Below are positions 28,101-37,832 of a stretch of DNA of 64,000 nucleotides, piece by piece; position 1 is the stretch's first letter, and each line of letters opens with the position of its first letter. This DNA comes from Harmonia axyridis (lineage: Eukaryota > Arthropoda > Insecta > Coleoptera > Coccinellidae). A program made the position numbers and the translations under genes. A model generated the notes under the pieces. It was not told where the DNA came from. It worked only from the letters and a program-made list of their open reading frames with translations, and did no database searches. The stretch lies in NCBI RefSeq assembly GCF_914767665.1, contig NC_059502.1, forward strand, positions 31,824,812-31,888,811, read 5' to 3'.

Positions 28101-31100
28101 GTTGTGTTTTGCTATCATTCACTTTCAGTTTGTTGGCCTGAAACCACTCTGCCATGCGCTCCAAGACTGTTGTAACATGATTTCGTATCTCCGCAGCGTT
28201 CGCGCCTCTCACCATAATTGAAGCATCATCAGCATATAGGGTGCCTCCATAGGTTTCAATATTGCCCATTAAATCATTGATGTATACCAGAAATAAGATC
28301 GGCCCAAGCACCGAACCTTGTGGAACACCTGTTCTGATACTTCCAACCCTCGATCTTTGATCTAACCATGTTACTATCTGCTCCCGATTTGACAAGTATG
28401 AAGTTATCAGTTTATGAGCCACCCCTCTCACTCCATAATGGTGTAATTTGTCGAGTAACACATCATGATCGACGGTGTCAAAGGCCTTCGTTAAATCAAG
28501 ACACACCAATTCCACCATATCACCATCATCCCAAGCTGATGTTGTGAGCTTTATTACTTCACAAATCGCAGACATTACTGATTTTCCTCTCCTATAACCA
28601 TGCTGCCGTTGTGAAAAGAAATTGTTTTTTTCAAAGAAATTCACCAGCCTCTTCTTGATCACCAACTCTACCACCTTGGACAACACCGGCAATATTGATA
28701 TTGGCCTATAATTCTGCTGTAGACCCGCATCTCCATTCTTATATACAGGAACCACTCGTCCTCTTTTTAGTCTACTCGGAAATATCCCCTCCTCCAAACA
28801 TTTATTTATAACCTCTGCCAGGGGGTACGATATCTGTTGTTTCACCTCTTTTAATAACTTCGTTGAGAGATCATCTATGTCTTTCGTTTCTTTTGCTTTA
28901 AGACCATCTATAACTAGCTCAATTTCGTCAGACGTGGTAGGATGAAAGAAACATGAACGAGAGTTATTAATTTTTGTATCTCGTAGATATTCATGGGCTG
29001 TTTTAGTCGTTGGTTGTATTTCCTTCGCAATAGTTTCTCCCAACTCGCAAAAGTAGTTATTGAAATCTTCTGCGTTGAGAGCCGTATCCGGTATTTGCTT
29101 CCGCTCTCTAGTGGTTTCTTTCCTTATGACGTTCCATATAGCTTTCTGTTTGTTACTGGCACTTTCAATATGTGAGGCATTTCTTTCTTTGGTAATTATC
29201 GTAATCTCTTGATGGTATTTTTGTTTATGCAGCCTGTACACCTGATAGTCTTCTTCTCTCTTTGTAGTCACCGCTCGAAACGGCCAGTGCATCCAGATTG
29301 TTTTTCATCTTTTTCAATTGCTCTGTCAAGTAAAATCCATCGCATTTCTTCGTAGCATATTTGTAAGGGAAACACTCATCGAATTCTTTAATGAGGATGT
29401 TGTACATCTTATTAAATGCATCTTCTGCTAACGCTTCTGTTGAAAAGTCCCGCCATGAATATCGAATCAACCTTTCTTTGTATGCTTTTATATTGTCATC
29501 ATTAATTGTTTTTCTCTCCTTGGAACATACTTTCCGGTATTTTAATATTGTGAGTATTTGCGCTTTATGGTCTGAGAGGTGCACTTCTGTAGTTTCCATC
29601 ACAATATTTTCTTTACCGTTATTGGTAAATATATTATCTATACAGGTAGAACTAACCCTAGTTATTCTCGACGGTAGCAATGTTGTTATTTTCAAGCCAT
29701 AAGACTTCAAGAGATCTGTCAAGTCTTTCACTTCAGCGTTATCTAGTAGAAAATTTACATTGAAGTCACCAGCAAGGTAGACATCGTGCTTGCTATATTT
29801 TTCCGATATCATCGACAATATTCCATCCACCACTTCCAAAAATAGTTCATAATCTCCTGTTGGTGGTCTGTACACTGCTACTGCGATGGATTTCTGTTTC
29901 ATCAACTCAACCGCAGCAATTTCTACATGTTGTTCTATTGTGGTATTCACTATTTCTAGAATATTTCTGTATTTCAATTTTTCATTGACCAAAATGACTG
30001 CTCCGCCATGTCTTGCATTTTTCCTGCAATATGCGGAACCTACTTCGTAGTTTTTTACTTTCAATGCATTCATTTCTTCGCCTTTTAGCCAGTGCTCCGT
30101 CAAACATACCACATCTGCCTTTTTCTCCGCTAAACATACATTTAACGAGTCAATTTTTCTTGAAATACTCTGTATGTTCAAGTTCAAGAGTTTGAAATTG
30201 CAGCTCAAATTCTCTGCTCTCTTTTTTCCTTGTGGTGAAAAAACCTGTATTTCCTAACTAAAATGCCTTTTGGCCATATTTCATGTCGTCTTACCTCCTC
30301 CAACATTTTCGCATCAAACCCAATTTTGAAAGATTTATTCTTACTGTGGTTGTTCTCATGCTTTTCAATTTCATCCACTAAAAATGATCGACGACCTTTA
30401 ACAATCACATAGAATAAACAGGAAGAAAGCCAAAGAGAATAAAAAATAATTTATACCCTTTAATTAAAAGAAAAAAAACGAAACCCTGAGAAATGCACTT
30501 AATGAAGATTGGTACATTAGAAACGTAGAAATCAGAAACCTCACAACTAGAGGATTATATTCAAAAATTGGCAAAAAGAGCCTTCGACATAATAGAATCA
30601 TATGAAAACAAAGGATTGAGAAAATTATTGGAATATCACAGCAAATAATTCAGAAAAATAAAACGACTGAAGTCCATGCTCTGAAATCAATATAAGCAAG
30701 CGACATCTTCGCAAATTGAAAATGACCCCGGGATATCAAAGTCATAGATAACCGAAAAACAATACAAAGTTCTAAAACTACAATTACACAATGAAACAGG
30801 AAACAATAGACATTCAATTTGGAAAAATTCAGCATCTTTCTTCTACGACTTTGAGTTTAATCTTTAGAATGAAGGACACTCAAAATCTTCCTTCAACCAA
30901 GAAATTGGTTTTTGGAACACGTTTAATTTCTAAATGAGACTTTACTTCCGATGATGAAACTGGCCCTTAGACCTGCCTACCGCAGTAGTAGGCGAAACCT
31001 CATCTGAGGTGGAGAAAATAAAGATTTTTCCAATTGGAATGATGCAATTTGGAATGGTTATAATGACCGCACTGTATTATTTTTTGGCAATTCTGTTCAG

Positions 31101-34100
31101 AAGGTTATGCCATTTAATCAAGGAAAGTCTAAAGATACACGCTTCAATAACGTTAAGCAATTGTTAGATTGCTTTATCAAAATCAGTGAATTGTGGATTT
31201 GTGTTAACTGAGAGACATTTAAGAAGAATTCATGAATGACATATTCAGTGTTGCCATTATAAGCATTTCAAATAGTATAATTCCTATTCGAAAACCCTGT
31301 ATGAACGCCTCATCCGGACACAATAAACTATCTCGGAAGATGCTTGCTGCAGCAGTAGGCAAAACCATCAGGTGAGAAATCGACTAGGCCAGGGTTAAAA
31401 AACCCGGAATTTTCGATTATGTTTAACCATCCGGTCGTGAAAGCCTTCAGCATTAAATTCAAAGAAAATTGAATATCATTTTTCTGGTGAAACTATGGAT
31501 ACAGCAATCTTGAAATTTTATTGACAAATATGAATACCTAAGATACCATCAAAATGTGTAAGTGTCGTGATCACCCTGTATACCCAAAAAGAAATGTTGT
31601 AATTTAAGCACCAATTTAACCATGTTAATATGGTTGATTGAAATAGCATGAGGTACTTGCTTTGTCCTTCAATTTTATGTTTTGTTGGAAACTATTTCAT
31701 AACATTCATTACCTCTGCCTTTTTAGGTGGACTTGAAAGGGAGCTTTTGCTTTTCATATGCGTCACAAAATCAATAAATGTTCTTTAACTGGAACTTTAA
31801 CAACCTGTATAAACAAATGGCTTTTGCATAAAATGAGAGTGCTTTCTCATAAAGGAACAAAATGACTGTTTTGAAATGATGATAAAATCAAAATGGGTCA
31901 CTTTCTGATAAATTAACAGACACCTATACTATTGCAAACGATTTCCATTCTAGGTTTTACTAAACGAAATTAATGATCATTATGTTATTTTGAAAGACAT
32001 TATATTCAAGAAAAAAATTCAAAGAACAAAAAAAAAATGTCGCTTCAATGATTATTTTGTACATTGAGTGAAATTAAAATTTGATATTGAAAATTCTGCT
32101 GATATATGTAAATGAGGCTACAATTTCAACAGCTTGCGACATATCATATTCCAGACGGGTTCAATAGGGATCTTCATCATATCAGATGATCTTGATGGGC
32201 AGAGTAACTAGTTGATAATATGCCTATCCATGAAGGCTATCGTTTTTTTGGCAACATGAAGTTTGGCATTATATTGTAGAAATGTGTTGGATAGCGTTAA
32301 AGTATGGAATCACACATGGCTCTATTACTTCCTCAAAGTAGAACCGGGTTGATATGTTGCGTCTAATGGAAAAAACTGGTGCTACATATACATACAAAAA
32401 CACCCATTCATTATAATCTTTTGTGTGGTTAACATGGCGGTTTTGTCAGATTGTGGACTACGTCTCCCGCCAGTTCGTCTTCTCATGTATGCCCGATCAT
32501 CATGCATCCTCAGATACAAGTGAAAGTCATCACTAAAAATAGTATGCTTCATATCCTGGCTCCTTATTTCCTTGGACCCTAGAAAATGGCGATGTCGATA
32601 ATTCCGCTCTAAGAGATAAAACCAATTTACCAGTGTGGATGATAAAAGACCAAAACTTCATAATTGGCGATACACCGTATTCTTAGCAATACATCCTCCT
32701 ATTCCCTTAAAATCACTGTTTTAATAATGGCCCGATTTCTGCTAAATTTGAATCGCAAGATCCAAAAACTTTAAAAATTTTTGGCCAGATCATTCGTTTG
32801 CTATCAGATAGGAATTTTTGTGATAATTTTTGGACATTGCAAGATAAAAAGGTTATTCGACATTTATGATATTGGATGTTGTGACCTTCCCACTTTAAAT
32901 AATTTCTTGGATAAGACAGTTTTTTGAGGAACAATTCACTTTTCGATCCCTGAAGATGACTATGATAATAGCCGAAAGCTTGGATTCCATTACCTGATAT
33001 ATAAAATTACACTTTCTTTATAATTTGTGAATCTATATCGAATACATTATCTGTATTGTTTCCATCTGTAAATCTAAAAACTACTATGTATTCAATATCT
33101 ACAGATCATGTGACCTATTACAAATTTCGCCTAAATGGAGTTATGGAAAATAATCCCAAAAAATATTTTGCTCATTAGTAATATTGATTTTGTGTCGCTA
33201 TGTATGTATCGCTAGTTCTGCCAGTCAAAACGCTTCGCTTCCACAGGTCGAACCCGAGTACTCCCACCCAGCCTAGAAGGCCGGATTTCATCGGTATTGC
33301 GGCAAATCACCAACAACCGCCCCAATACTACGACTACCAACAGAGCCAAAATACACATCACGCACACAGGCCCATGATGGCCAGTACCCAGAACTATGGA
33401 AGTCCTCAGAGAAGATTTATGTCTGAGGGCGAATTGGTAAGACAAGAGGCGCAGTTGTCTTACCCCAGATCGAACAACACGGTGGACAACATCAGGGAAT
33501 TGGCGAATTCGCCACAGAGGGGAGTGTATATGTGGAAAGATACCTCCCCTGGTTATCCTCCGCCCCAACACACTGAATTCTATAGGTAGGGGCAAGTAGA
33601 TATCCAGAAATTGTAGATGTGGTGTGAGAGAGTTGGCTGTAATACTGCCTACAGGCCAAATTTTACTGCTTGATGGATTGTAATTGACACTTCGTTGTTG
33701 AAGCCAACCTGTGATTATGTACCGATCGAGAATTGTCATTGTGTGCAGTGATTTGATTTTGATTGAACCAGGCCGTGATTTGTTTTTCCCGAACTTGATT
33801 TTTATTATTGAAAATTAGGGAATTATACTGCGCTACTTTTGAATATAAATAAAAATCCAAACTGATGCTCAGCTCTAATGTGCACACTTTATGCGAAAAA
33901 TAATTTAATTACAATAATTTTTGAAATATATTCTTTCATTATTTTCCTGTTTTTCAAATTTTGGATCATTTTTTTTAAATATTATCGTCAAATCAAAACT
34001 TATCGTCAAAGAAATTAAGTGCTAGTGTCGGAGAGCTAGCAGTTGATTTGACTAACCCATTTTTCACAAAGATAGAAAGATTTTAAATAATTTCTTTTAT

Positions 34101-37100
34101 CATCGTTCTATTAAGGAAATACAGTTTTTTTTTTTTTAAGAAACAGTAGGTGGGCATCTGTATATTGAATGAATTAATCTAATAATGAACGTGGGCGGCA
34201 AAAAAGTATAACAGAACAAAAAATATTTTCAAAATTTTTGCTTAGAATCTGTCAAAGTAATGAACGAGTTTTCTTATGATTATTATACGTTAACTACGCT
34301 CACCTTGAAATTAGATTGAAAATCAAGAAACTATGCATTTTCATTTGAAGGTAGTCTTAAACGTGGACGAATAAACAGTCAAAGGCTAGTATTGTCTACC
34401 TTTGGTAGCACAGTGGTTTTAGAGACGGCTGTGATGCTGAAGGTACCGGGTTCGAATCCCGGCTAGGTCATGGATGTTGTACATGTCTGGTGGTGGACAA
34501 TGCATTATTATATACTACGTGATTATGGGTACATAGCATGACTGCTGAGCCCAAATAAAATAGAAAGAAAAAAAAAAAAAGGCTAGTATTGAAATGAAAA
34601 TCGACTATTAAATTATCGCTTATAACATATGTTTATAACTGATATTGAGAAGTTGTTCTAGAAGAGGAAATTTCAGATTATTGTTTCAAAATTGAATTTC
34701 GCTTAAATTATATTAACTATGATGAAAGGCATTGAGGGTATTCTTTTTTACCTATCAATTATGATTTTTATCAACAAGTAATTCGAATTTTATATTTTCA
34801 TTTATGTTTTGTAATCTTAGAGTTTTCGTAAAGCAAGGTAAGAATATATGACTAATATTAAATAATCAAGCTTCAAATTTTCAGCTGTTTTGCAATTCAT
34901 TTCAGCCTGCACAAGCTTATCATTTACACTCAATCATAACACATCTTATTTTTTTGAAATACTGAGTTGTGTTATTACAGGAATTCGTTGAATTGTCGAT
35001 TGTGTGGAACTATTAATATATACATATCTGGAACATTATTAGCAGTATTTTAGAGAAATATCACATTACAGGTCAATTATCATAATTTCAGATCTAATCC
35101 TACTAGTCCAACACAACAAGTGTATACGACAGCTCAACCTAGATCTTATCATCCAGCATCTAGAGGTGGGGTACCTGTATATCCTCCTGCTAGTCCACAG
35201 ATCCATCGAAAGATGCAACAGATGGGAACTAGCTCTTCTGCTGTTCAGCAACAGGTACGATATTTTTCAATAATGCATTTGGTACCTTCTTATTATATTT
35301 GGAATTATTATTATTCTTCAATCTTACTTTTTGATTGGTCTTAAAGAGGAAGTGAAAAGAAAGCCTTGACAAAAAAAATGATTCTCCCTGCATAGGTATA
35401 GATTATAGTTATATATTCCTATTTGCATGATCTTTTGAATTTGGTTATTGAAATTATGAACAAAATCTTTGTCGAAATGACGTTTAAGGAAAATAAAAAT
35501 TCCGTTTTCAAGTATGTAGTCACGGCCCTCAGAGTAATAAACATAGATAGAGGGAGCATATGTCATTTTCACTAAGCAATTTTTGTCCCCAACATAAACT
35601 ATCAAATTTGAAATGAAAACATATCAGTGATACATCAGTGATATATCAATTCACTCAATTCGCGAGTTCCTCCACAAAGAACGCACTGCTTATGTCCCAT
35701 AGTGAATCAACGTTTCATATTAACTCAAAATATATTGAAATGAATACCTAAATATATCAGAAATTCAGAAAACAAACCTCAAGCGCGCCAAACGACGTGA
35801 AACAACCGATGACACTAGGAGTGTAAAAGTTGCCAAACCTTGGATTTTGGCAGGTAGATACAGAAAATAACAAATATTCTGCTCATTATAAATTCGACAA
35901 TTAGGAAAAATATCGGATTCCAAATATTCAAATTTGCATATTTAATCAGGAATCACTCAAATAAATATATTTTATTCAATATAATATACATTCATAATGA
36001 TATAGTAAAATTGTGGATTTGAAAATATATCACAATCCGACAACGTAATCTAACCATGTCGGGGACATGTAAAAATTGCGTATACTTCCTCTAACCATGT
36101 TTTTTACTCGTATGTCACGGCCTCATTGATGAAAATGTAGTTTAATATAAAAAAAGCCTTACCGAACCAGTGTGCTAAATTGAGCAGCTGGCAAGCTGCT
36201 TAACAAATCGGAACTACCCAGAAAGACGCGGTTCTTTACTGTCCACAGCTCCATGACTAACTACTCACGCGCACATGTCTCAATAAAGACAAATACAAGA
36301 AATTTGGAATGTGTTTGACCATTCTGCCACTTGTATATCGCATTGCTAAACCTGGTATGTGAATGAATATGTGTGGATCCTTCAAGCTAGATGCTTCAGA
36401 AAGGTATCTTCTAGCTCCAGGAAAGATGGGATAGAACCATTAAACACTCAAATGACAAGATTTAATTGCAGTTCGTTTTGGTTGTTGAATTTTGTTCTTT
36501 CCACCGAAAAAACGTTTCAAATAACGTGAAAGTTTTAAGTAGGGATTCATCAAGCCAAGTAGCTTGACATTTTAAGCAACTACTTGACTTAAAAATCAAG
36601 CTCGTGAAAAATTAAATACTTGAGCTTGGACTGACTTGATTTTAGATATTTATTGCTTGACTTGATATCAAGCTACTTGACATTACTTGAGCTTGATATG
36701 CACGTGTCTCACGGAATAATTTTCTGCAATCTCGTGCGCGCTTAAACTAAATATGGGGATTCCTTGAGCATCGAGAGATTGAAGCATTCGCCAGTGTGAC
36801 TTTATTAGTAGTTTTCTCTCATTTCTTTGAAATTTATTGGTAGATTTCAGTAGTTTCAGAAATCTGAATGCTGGAGCTACATTGAAAATATAGGTTTGAA
36901 AAACCATTGAAATTAATTAATGCTTTTATTCAATATAAAAAAGACTCGAAGAAAATAGAATATTAGAAACAAGAAAAATATATAGAAAATTATTACACAC
37001 TTATATGTATTTATATAAAAAACTGAGAAGAATGGAATTTTTCTCAGGAAAAAACAAAACGAATTTCGACGAAGCGGCAAATATTGGAGGCGGCATTTTC

Positions 37101-37832
37101 TACTTTTTTCGAGAAATCCGGATTTCTAGAATTTCCGCATCAGCCTATTGTTTTACTCCAACAAAAAAAAAACAAAATGTTCCAGCGTTTTATAAAGTCG
37201 AACCTCGGCAGAAGAACTCGAAACCGCAGGGTTTGCACAAGAGGGGCGGCAATTATTGGAGGGAGGCATTCTCTACTTTTTCCGAGAAATCTGGATTACT
37301 AGAAAATTGTATTGAATAATGTTTTCTACGAATTCCAAACATGATTTTTTCAATGAGTTTTTTGGATTGATTGTTTATTTTTTATTTTTTTAATTTATGT
37401 TTCATTTCAAAAAAGTTGATATTTTCGGTTCTTTTATACAATAAGTTTAATAAATAAAAAGTGTTTTTTGCAAGGTTCCTTCTCATTTCATCATTTTGAC
37501 TTGATTTCAAGTCAAGCTCAAGTCAAGTAGCTTGAAAATCAAGCCAAGCCGTGAATCCCTAGTTTGTTGGAATACATACATTTTATTTTTTTTAGATGAT
37601 GGAAATTTCATTCGTTATAAAGTTCCATGTTTGAATTATATGTGTGTGTTTGTATTTCTAGCAGCAGGACAACCGTCGCAGACCCATATCATTCGTCCGA
37701 GCCCTTGAGATGACAGATGGCGTTGAACTTTCCCAATCCGGTGGCCAATGCTCCGCGCATCTACCTTCTCAACGGCCATCGACGCCCGAACGTACCAGCG
37801 TCTACGATATGAACTATGAAATTTCCGTATAG
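13138..37832 (+). CDS. Zdhhc8: DHHC-type palmitoyltransferase, ZDHHC5/8 family (10 exons, 630 aa, complete)
   Basis: Exons: 13138-13229, 13312-13430, 13622-13779, 21762-21934, 22167-22361, 23584-23728, 25758-26095, 33247-33585, 35092-35254 and 37662-37832; all GT-AG and in phase, 1893 nt with TAG stop. An in-frame TAA 24 nt before the ATG supports the start. Membrane segments are at about residues 13-30, 45-63, 143-167 and 182-202. DPG follows TM2 (64-66). The cysteine-rich domain is about 97-143 with zinc-ligand Cys/His and the catalytic D126-H-H-C129, split by the intron after E123. RGRTTNEQVTGKF and NPFSRGCWDNCC follow TM4. The tail (250-630) is long, Pro/Gln-rich and probably disordered, with the family-conserved NNTVDNIRELANSPQRGVYM in exon 8, and ends in YEISV, a class II PDZ-ligand-like end as in vertebrate ZDHHC5/8. 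It transfers palmitate to cysteines of membrane and scaffold proteins. Retention of intron 8 would give a stop right after exon 8. Confidence 0.95.
13780..16731. other. Zdhhc8 intron 3, left part
   Basis: AT-rich intronic DNA. Short pieces such as 14280-14520 and 14880-15150 have slightly higher complexity and small open frames (60-90 codons), but none shows a conserved motif or splice structure, and I take them as decayed repeats. No gene seen. Confidence 0.4.
17159..17190. repeat. (AAT)n microsatellite
   Basis: About ten consecutive AAT units. The sequence after it (TTTATTCATCCATAGCG) resembles the start of the minus-strand LINE tail at 27255, which also begins with (AAT)n then TATTTATTTATTTCAC. 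It may therefore be the 3' tail of another minus-strand non-LTR element. Confidence 0.8.
17550..18170 (-). pseudogene. Truncated transposase with N-terminal DUF4817-like domain
   Basis: The 206-codon open frame contains MPRKFSIQEYADMLFVTLMV, a typical start of DUF4817-type insect transposases. It continues with ENSTRRIATALNVRHVTVWR (helix-turn-helix) and RILFTDEAIFTKDGVFSLRN with the first catalytic Asp, then WAEENPHAI. The family normally continues for about 150 more residues with the second and third catalytic acids; here it stops at FSYGMKFIGTN. The likely true start is the Met of MPRKF (near 18099), not the outer one. Non-functional. Confidence 0.8.
18533..21761. other. Zdhhc8 intron 3, right part
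   Basis: AT-rich intron with scattered CACCCTGTATA or CAGGGTG motifs near 18700, 18820 and 21020, which are probable ends of worn TA-inserting MITEs. 21453-21656 has one open frame and GC-richer sequence but no recognisable domain. No gene seen. Confidence 0.4.
23729..25757. other. Zdhhc8 intron 6
   Basis: About 2 kb of AT-rich intron. Reading through the exon 6 donor stays open to 23878 and adds a hydrophobic tail (SILTALALRVAFGLFVFVQV); this is most likely chance. No other feature recognised. Confidence 0.4.
27311..27452 (-). repeat. 71-bp tandem duplication in the LINE 3' UTR
   Basis: Two adjacent 71-bp units (27311-27381 and 27382-27452), each starting GTCAAGAATAGCAATTATAT, differ at only two or so positions. 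They lie directly after the RT stop codon. Many non-LTR elements vary in such 3' UTR repeats. Confidence 0.9.
27454..29292 (-). CDS. Reverse transcriptase part of ORF2 of the non-LTR element (612 codons open)
   Basis: The frame is open from 29292 to the stop at 27454. RT motifs in order: KRGRVVPVYKNGD and NYRPISILPVLSKVVELVIK (fingers), HGYRRGKSVMSAI, MVELVCLDLTKAFDTVDHDV (motif A), IRTGVPQGSVLGPILFLVYI (motif B), TLYADDASIMV (motif C, intact YADD) and FLGIHLESRLGWKTNIDSL. All catalytic Asp residues are present. The Met at 29292 is not the real start: the upstream frame carrying the endonuclease is continuous in sense with a shift at about 29260. A recent insertion is suggested by the long undamaged frame. 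Confidence 0.9.
   Translation of the reverse strand: MHWPFRAVTTKREEDYQVYRLHKQKYHQEITIITKERNASHIESASNKQKAIWNVIRKETTRERKQIPDTALNAEDFNNYFCELGETIAKEIQPTTKTAHEYLRDTKINNSRSCFFHPTTSDEIELVIDGLKAKETKDIDDLSTKLLKEVKQQISYPLAEVINKCLEEGIFPSRLKRGRVVPVYKNGDAGLQQNYRPISILPVLSKVVELVIKKRLVNFFEKNNFFSQRQHGYRRGKSVMSAICEVIKLTTSAWDDGDMVELVCLDLTKAFDTVDHDVLLDKLHHYGVRGVAHKLITSYLSNREQIVTWLDQRSRVGSIRTGVPQGSVLGPILFLVYINDLMGNIETYGGTLYADDASIMVRGANAAEIRNHVTTVLERMAEWFQANKLKVNDSKTQHLLLSHSVPTAEPIKFLGIHLESRLGWKTNIDSLISKLSVAVFTIRRMKMCASAVVARQAYFANFHAVASQSILLWGATSEALRVLRLQKRAVRALYGLAPRDSSKETFITGEILTVPCMYIHACLKYVHKNIHQFPRNSSRDAYNTRNKAALETPFHRLTSTQRFVDPWGPVFYNMVPDRLKALNEKRFSTEVKRVLLRTAIYEVTELFDCDIF
29225..30208 (-). CDS. AP-like endonuclease part of ORF2 of the non-LTR element
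   Basis: The 327-codon frame is an exonuclease-endonuclease-phosphatase (EEP) domain: LLNLNIQSISRK (Asn), DVVCLTEHWL (catalytic Glu), IAVAVYRPPTGDYELF (Tyr), VYLAGDFNVNFLLD (GDFN), TCIDNIFTN and VHLSDHKAQI (SDH). These are the residues that nick target DNA in target-primed reverse transcription. The Met at 30208 overlaps the ORF1 stop region by a few bases, as is usual. The frame ends early at 29225 because of the indel that separates it from the RT frame. Confidence 0.88.
   Translation of the reverse strand: MSCNFKLLNLNIQSISRKIDSLNVCLAEKKADVVCLTEHWLKGEEMNALKVKNYEVGSAYCRKNARHGGAVILVNEKLKYRNILEIVNTTIEQHVEIAAVELMKQKSIAVAVYRPPTGDYELFLEVVDGILSMISEKYSKHDVYLAGDFNVNFLLDNAEVKDLTDLLKSYGLKITTLLPSRITRVSSTCIDNIFTNNGKENIVMETTEVHLSDHKAQILTILKYRKVCSKERKTINDDNIKAYKERLIRYSWRDFSTEALAEDAFNKMYNILIKEFDECFPYKYATKKCDGFYLTEQLKKMKNNLDALAVSSGDYKERRRLSGVQAA
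30205..30408 (-). CDS. C-terminal remnant of LINE ORF1
   Basis: 67 codons, lysine/arginine-rich, containing FDAKMLEEVRRHEIWPKGIL followed by VRKYRFF. The R-x-x-x-x-W-P-x-G-x-x-V-R-K pattern is like the C-terminus of ORF1 products of several insect LINEs. Its stop overlaps the start of the endonuclease frame by four bases. The N-terminal part is missing, marking the 5' truncation of the element near 30410. Confidence 0.6.
   Translation of the reverse strand: MIVKGRRSFLVDEIEKHENNHSKNKSFKIGFDAKMLEEVRRHEIWPKGILVRKYRFFHHKEKREQRI
30411..32129. other. Zdhhc8 intron 7, region with repeat debris
   Basis: No open frame of interest. 30950-31030 contains GATGATGAAAC and then a hairpin GCCTACCGCAGTAGTAGGC followed by GAAACC; a related, weaker copy with GGAAGATG and GTAGGCAAAACC is at 31337-31372. 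CACCCTGTATA at 31571 marks another possible MITE end. Confidence 0.45.
32130..32650 (-). pseudogene. Decayed Tc1-like transposase in Zdhhc8 intron 7
   Basis: The minus strand shows, in interrupted frames, HTIFSDDFHLYLRMHDDRAYMRRR (first catalytic Asp region), then weak remains of HVAKKT..FMDRHII and WPSRSSD...IEPVWNMICRKL, which correspond to the N-A-R-P-H-V-A block and the P-x-S-x-D-L-x-P-I-E block of Tc1 transposases. Multiple stops. About 500 bp; no terminal repeats recognised. Confidence 0.7.
34395..34577 (+). mobile_element. tRNA-derived SINE with perfect target duplications
   Basis: Pol III promoter boxes are present: an A-box-like TGGTAGCACAGTGG at 34402 and a B box GGTTCGAATCCC inside a full T-arm stem CCGGG/CCCGG. 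The element ends in a run of A. AAAGGCTAGTATTG flanks both sides (34381-34394 and 34578-34591), an exact 14-bp target duplication. It lies in Zdhhc8 intron 8. Its 3' part (GGTACATAGCATGACTGCTG then AGCCCAA) is shared with the copy at 43975. Confidence 0.92.
36540..37561. mobile_element. hAT-like non-autonomous element in Zdhhc8 intron 9
   Basis: The ends are TAGGGATTCATCAAGCCAAG and, inverted, CTTGGC...GTGAATCCCTA. Imperfect 8-bp flanks (GTTTTAAG and GTTTGTTG) would suit a worn hAT duplication. Both subterminal regions are crowded with CTTGA/TCAAG motifs in both orientations (for example 36555-36690 and 37500-37550), the kind of clustered binding motif known for hAT elements. Inside, a block with TTTTTCGAGAAATC and GGAGGC occurs twice (about 37083 and 37255). 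A 104-codon frame at 37005-37319 covers this duplication and shows no transposase domain. hAT identity is inferred from ends only. Confidence 0.6.

Larger units (their letters stand above)
27255..30410 (-). mobile_element. Nearly complete, 5'-truncated non-LTR retrotransposon in Zdhhc8 intron 7
   Basis: On the minus strand the order is: end of ORF1 (30408-30205), endonuclease (30208-29225), reverse transcriptase (29292-27454), a short 3' UTR containing a 71-bp tandem duplication, and a 3' tail of (ATT)n ending near 27255. The EN and RT frames, normally one ORF2, overlap out of phase at 29225-29292, so this copy has one small indel there. The 5' end is lost in ORF1. General organisation (APE-type endonuclease plus RT, no RNase H seen, microsatellite tail) fits the Jockey/CR1/I group; I cannot place the clade. 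It is inserted antisense to Zdhhc8. Confidence 0.85.

Noticed and set aside
33212..33739. 175-codon open frame on the minus strand
   Set aside because: It is the antisense shadow of Zdhhc8 exon 8, whose sense frame carries the conserved protein.
34395..34470. tRNA-like sequence with a perfect T arm
   Set aside because: There is no proper acceptor stem or anticodon arm, and the segment is the head of a SINE with poly-A and target duplications.
37005..37319. 104-codon frame inside the hAT-like element
   Set aside because: It spans an internal duplication and has no zinc-finger or hAT dimerisation motif.
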